A stretch of 6,513 bases of DNA. It comes from an uncultured Bacilli bacterium. GTDB taxonomy: Bacteria > Bacillota_I > Bacilli_A > RF39 > UBA660. Position 1 is the first letter of the stretch; every line of letters starts with the position of its first letter. The stretch is from the NCBI GenBank assembly GCA_947624125.1, contig CANQIY010000057.1, forward strand, positions 1 to 6,513, given 5' to 3'. This document shows positions 5,543 to 6,513 of the stretch, piece by piece. A program made the position numbers and the translations under genes. The notes beneath the pieces are model-generated. The model ran no database searches and had not been told where the DNA came from. It saw only the letters and a list, made by a program, of their open reading frames with translations.

Positions 5543-5657
5543 ATGAAAAAAAGTAGTAGATTTTTATAAAATTAGAAGAAGACAAATTATCAAGATAATA
5601 AAGATAAAGAAAGTTGGTGATAAATATGCTTACAATAAATTGGAAGCATATATATGA
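5543..5657 (+). pseudogene. Very short or broken ORF behind the attenuator
   Basis: ATG 5543 follows AAAGGAG (5522-5528), a good but distant site (14 nt), and reads only MKKSSRFL before TAA 5567-5569. Removing one A from the A7 run (5546-5552) would extend it to about 37 residues (MKKVVDFYKIRRRQ...), ending at TGA 5655-5657 within the next gene. This suggests a frameshifted relic of the gene the attenuator once controlled. No family is recognisable and it could be non-coding. Confidence 0.2.
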
Positions 5658-6431
5658 ATTTAATTTAAATGGTAGTAAACAATGGATTTTAATTTTGTAT
5701 GATATATCACAAAATCATTATGTTGGGGTACCTGTTTATAATGAAGAAAAAGAAAACAATATTTATCTAATTCTATTAACAAATATATAGTATTAGATGA
5801 GATAGCTGATTATAATCGTTCCAATATTAAAAAATGTGTTTATATTAAAGGTAAACCTATTAAAATACCCAATAAAGAATTTGATGATATTTTATTGAAA
5901 TCTAAAATTAGTTTCTTAAATTATGTGAAAGATAATACCAGTAATAATCCAGATGGTGTATCATATAATAAATGGTGTAAAGATAAATTAAAATTAATAA
6001 ATAAGAATACTAATGATACTATTAGTTTAAAAGTAGGAGCGATTTATTGGGTGGATTTAGGATATAATATTGGCAGTGAATTAAGAAAATTAAGACCAGT
6101 AATATTATGGAGAAGTTCATCAAATAAAAAAATGTGGACTGTTATACCACTTACTTCGAAACATAAAGGTGATAATTATTATTTCCACTATGATTTATTA
6201 GATAAAAAATTAGGAACTGCAAGATTAGAAAATTTAATCAATATTAGTTCTAATAGAATTAGAGAACCATACTATATAAATAACAAGATAGCAACTATTA
6301 CTAAAAAAGATAATGATGTAATATTGAAAATAATAAAGAAGTATTATGCTTTTGAAGAAATAAAAGAAACAAATAAAACTATTAGAAATTATAATAGAAC
6401 TAAAGAAAATCGTGAAAAAGTGTTGACTTAA
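5626..6431 (+). pseudogene. PemK/MazF-type toxin gene, split by a frameshift
   Basis: ATG 5626 (GGTGAT at 5616-5621 upstream) opens a 54-codon frame ending at TAG 5788-5790. The frame one base back is open from 5745 to the stop at 6431. The pieces join smoothly (VPVYNEEKENN then YLSNSINKYIVLDEIADY), so one indel near 5745-5790 probably broke a gene of about 268 residues. The second half carries the toxin fold: GAIYWVDLG, IGSELRKLRPVILW and TVIPLTS. Arg (6093-6095, in LRPV) and Thr (6153-6155, in PLTS) match catalytic Arg25 and Thr48 of Bacillus MazF, an mRNA endonuclease. TARLENLINIS follows, as in SVILLEQIRTI. The first half (YEFNLNGSKQWILILYDISQNHYVGVPVY) looks like a second, degenerate copy without the Arg. 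A TTG at 5897 end (5895) could start a 178-residue toxin on its own, but it lacks a ribosome binding site. No antitoxin gene is adjacent. No -1 slippery heptamer is seen. Confidence 0.65.
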
Positions 6432-6450
6432 AAAACTAAAATGATATAAT
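6423..6450 (+). promoter_or_regulatory. Strong sigma-A promoter at the right edge
   Basis: TTGACT (6423-6428), a 16-nt spacer and a perfect TATAAT (6445-6450), plus extended -10 TG at 6442-6443. It is the best promoter in the window and overlaps the end of the toxin frame. Start is expected near 6457. Confidence 0.8.
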
Positions 6451-6456
6451 GAAAGT

Positions 6457-6513
6457 ACTTTAGATTGTTGCAGGTGTATTTATACACTTGGTAGAAGTTT
6501 TTCAAAAGGAAGA
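6457..6513 (+). ncRNA. Structured 5' leader, candidate ribosomal-protein (L21-type) leader, partial
   Basis: The transcript from the 6423 promoter contains a hairpin CAGGTGTAT (6471-6479) / ATACACTTG (6482-6490; 8-9 bp with one G-U). GGTAGAAG and the purine-rich AAAAGGAAGA then run to the window edge, perhaps a ribosome binding site. The order TTGCAGGTG-hairpin-CACTTGGTAGAAG-purine tract reminds me of the leader upstream of rplU (L21) in low-GC Gram-positives. The gene itself is outside the window and the match is from memory. Confidence 0.3.

Noticed and set aside
5743..5790. Programmed -1 frameshift in the PemK-like gene
   Set aside because: No X-XXY-YYZ slippery heptamer in the right phase and no obvious downstream stem; an indel is simpler.
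5237..5797. TAGTATTAGA found three times (5237, 5482, 5788)
   Set aside because: A 10-mer of this composition is expected to recur by chance in such AT-rich DNA; no flanking similarity or even spacing.
1..6513. CRISPR array, insertion sequence or transposase
   Set aside because: No regularly spaced repeats, no transposase-like frames and no terminal inverted repeats with target duplications were seen.

Overview
The window is strongly AT-rich bacterial DNA with standard-code genes (tryptophan is TGG and TGA is a stop), Shine-Dalgarno sites, sigma-A-type promoters and U-tract terminators. RNase J2, a Clp-like AAA+ protein and tRNAs with encoded CCA point to a low-GC Gram-positive, probably an uncultured gut Bacilli/Mycoplasmatota-type relative of Bacillota. 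This placement is inferred from gene content and style only.

Positions 1-2460 are a housekeeping block. A possible gene tail ends at 95 and overlaps the promoter of an RNase J2-like gene (161-1795, TTG start). A small helical-bundle protein follows (1834-2274), then a tRNA-Asn with its own promoter and terminator. From 2461 to 2672 the DNA is non-coding, with an inverted repeat and a consensus promoter for a five-span membrane protein of the CmpB-like 'putative ABC transporter permease' family (2673-3302, TTG start).

Positions 3302-4919 hold a convergent and then a divergent arrangement. A shared bidirectional terminator separates the membrane protein from a minus-strand gene for a four-cysteine, CFI-box-like protein (3313-3906). 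About 90 bp upstream of that gene, on the other strand, starts a 306-residue AAA+ ATPase (3999-4919). It is equivalent to only the first ATPase ring of ClpB/ClpC and lacks the usual substrate-gripping tyrosine. The two promoters abut in a short region rich in inverted repeats, so the genes may be co-controlled.

Positions 4920-5122 carry tRNA-His with promoter and terminator. From 5123 to 6431 the DNA looks like decaying accessory sequence. It holds a LytTR-like remnant broken by two frameshifts, a complete promoter / leader-peptide / terminator attenuator followed by a broken or very short ORF, and a PemK/MazF-type toxin gene split by one frameshift. No antitoxin is visible. At the right edge a near-consensus promoter (6423-6450) drives a structured RNA that runs out of the window. 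It resembles a ribosomal-protein leader, with L21 as the candidate.

The most interesting items are the solo Clp-D1 ATPase with its divergent zinc-type/CFI-box partner, the leader-peptide attenuator with no intact target, and the split PemK-like gene. No large, clearly new multi-gene system is visible.
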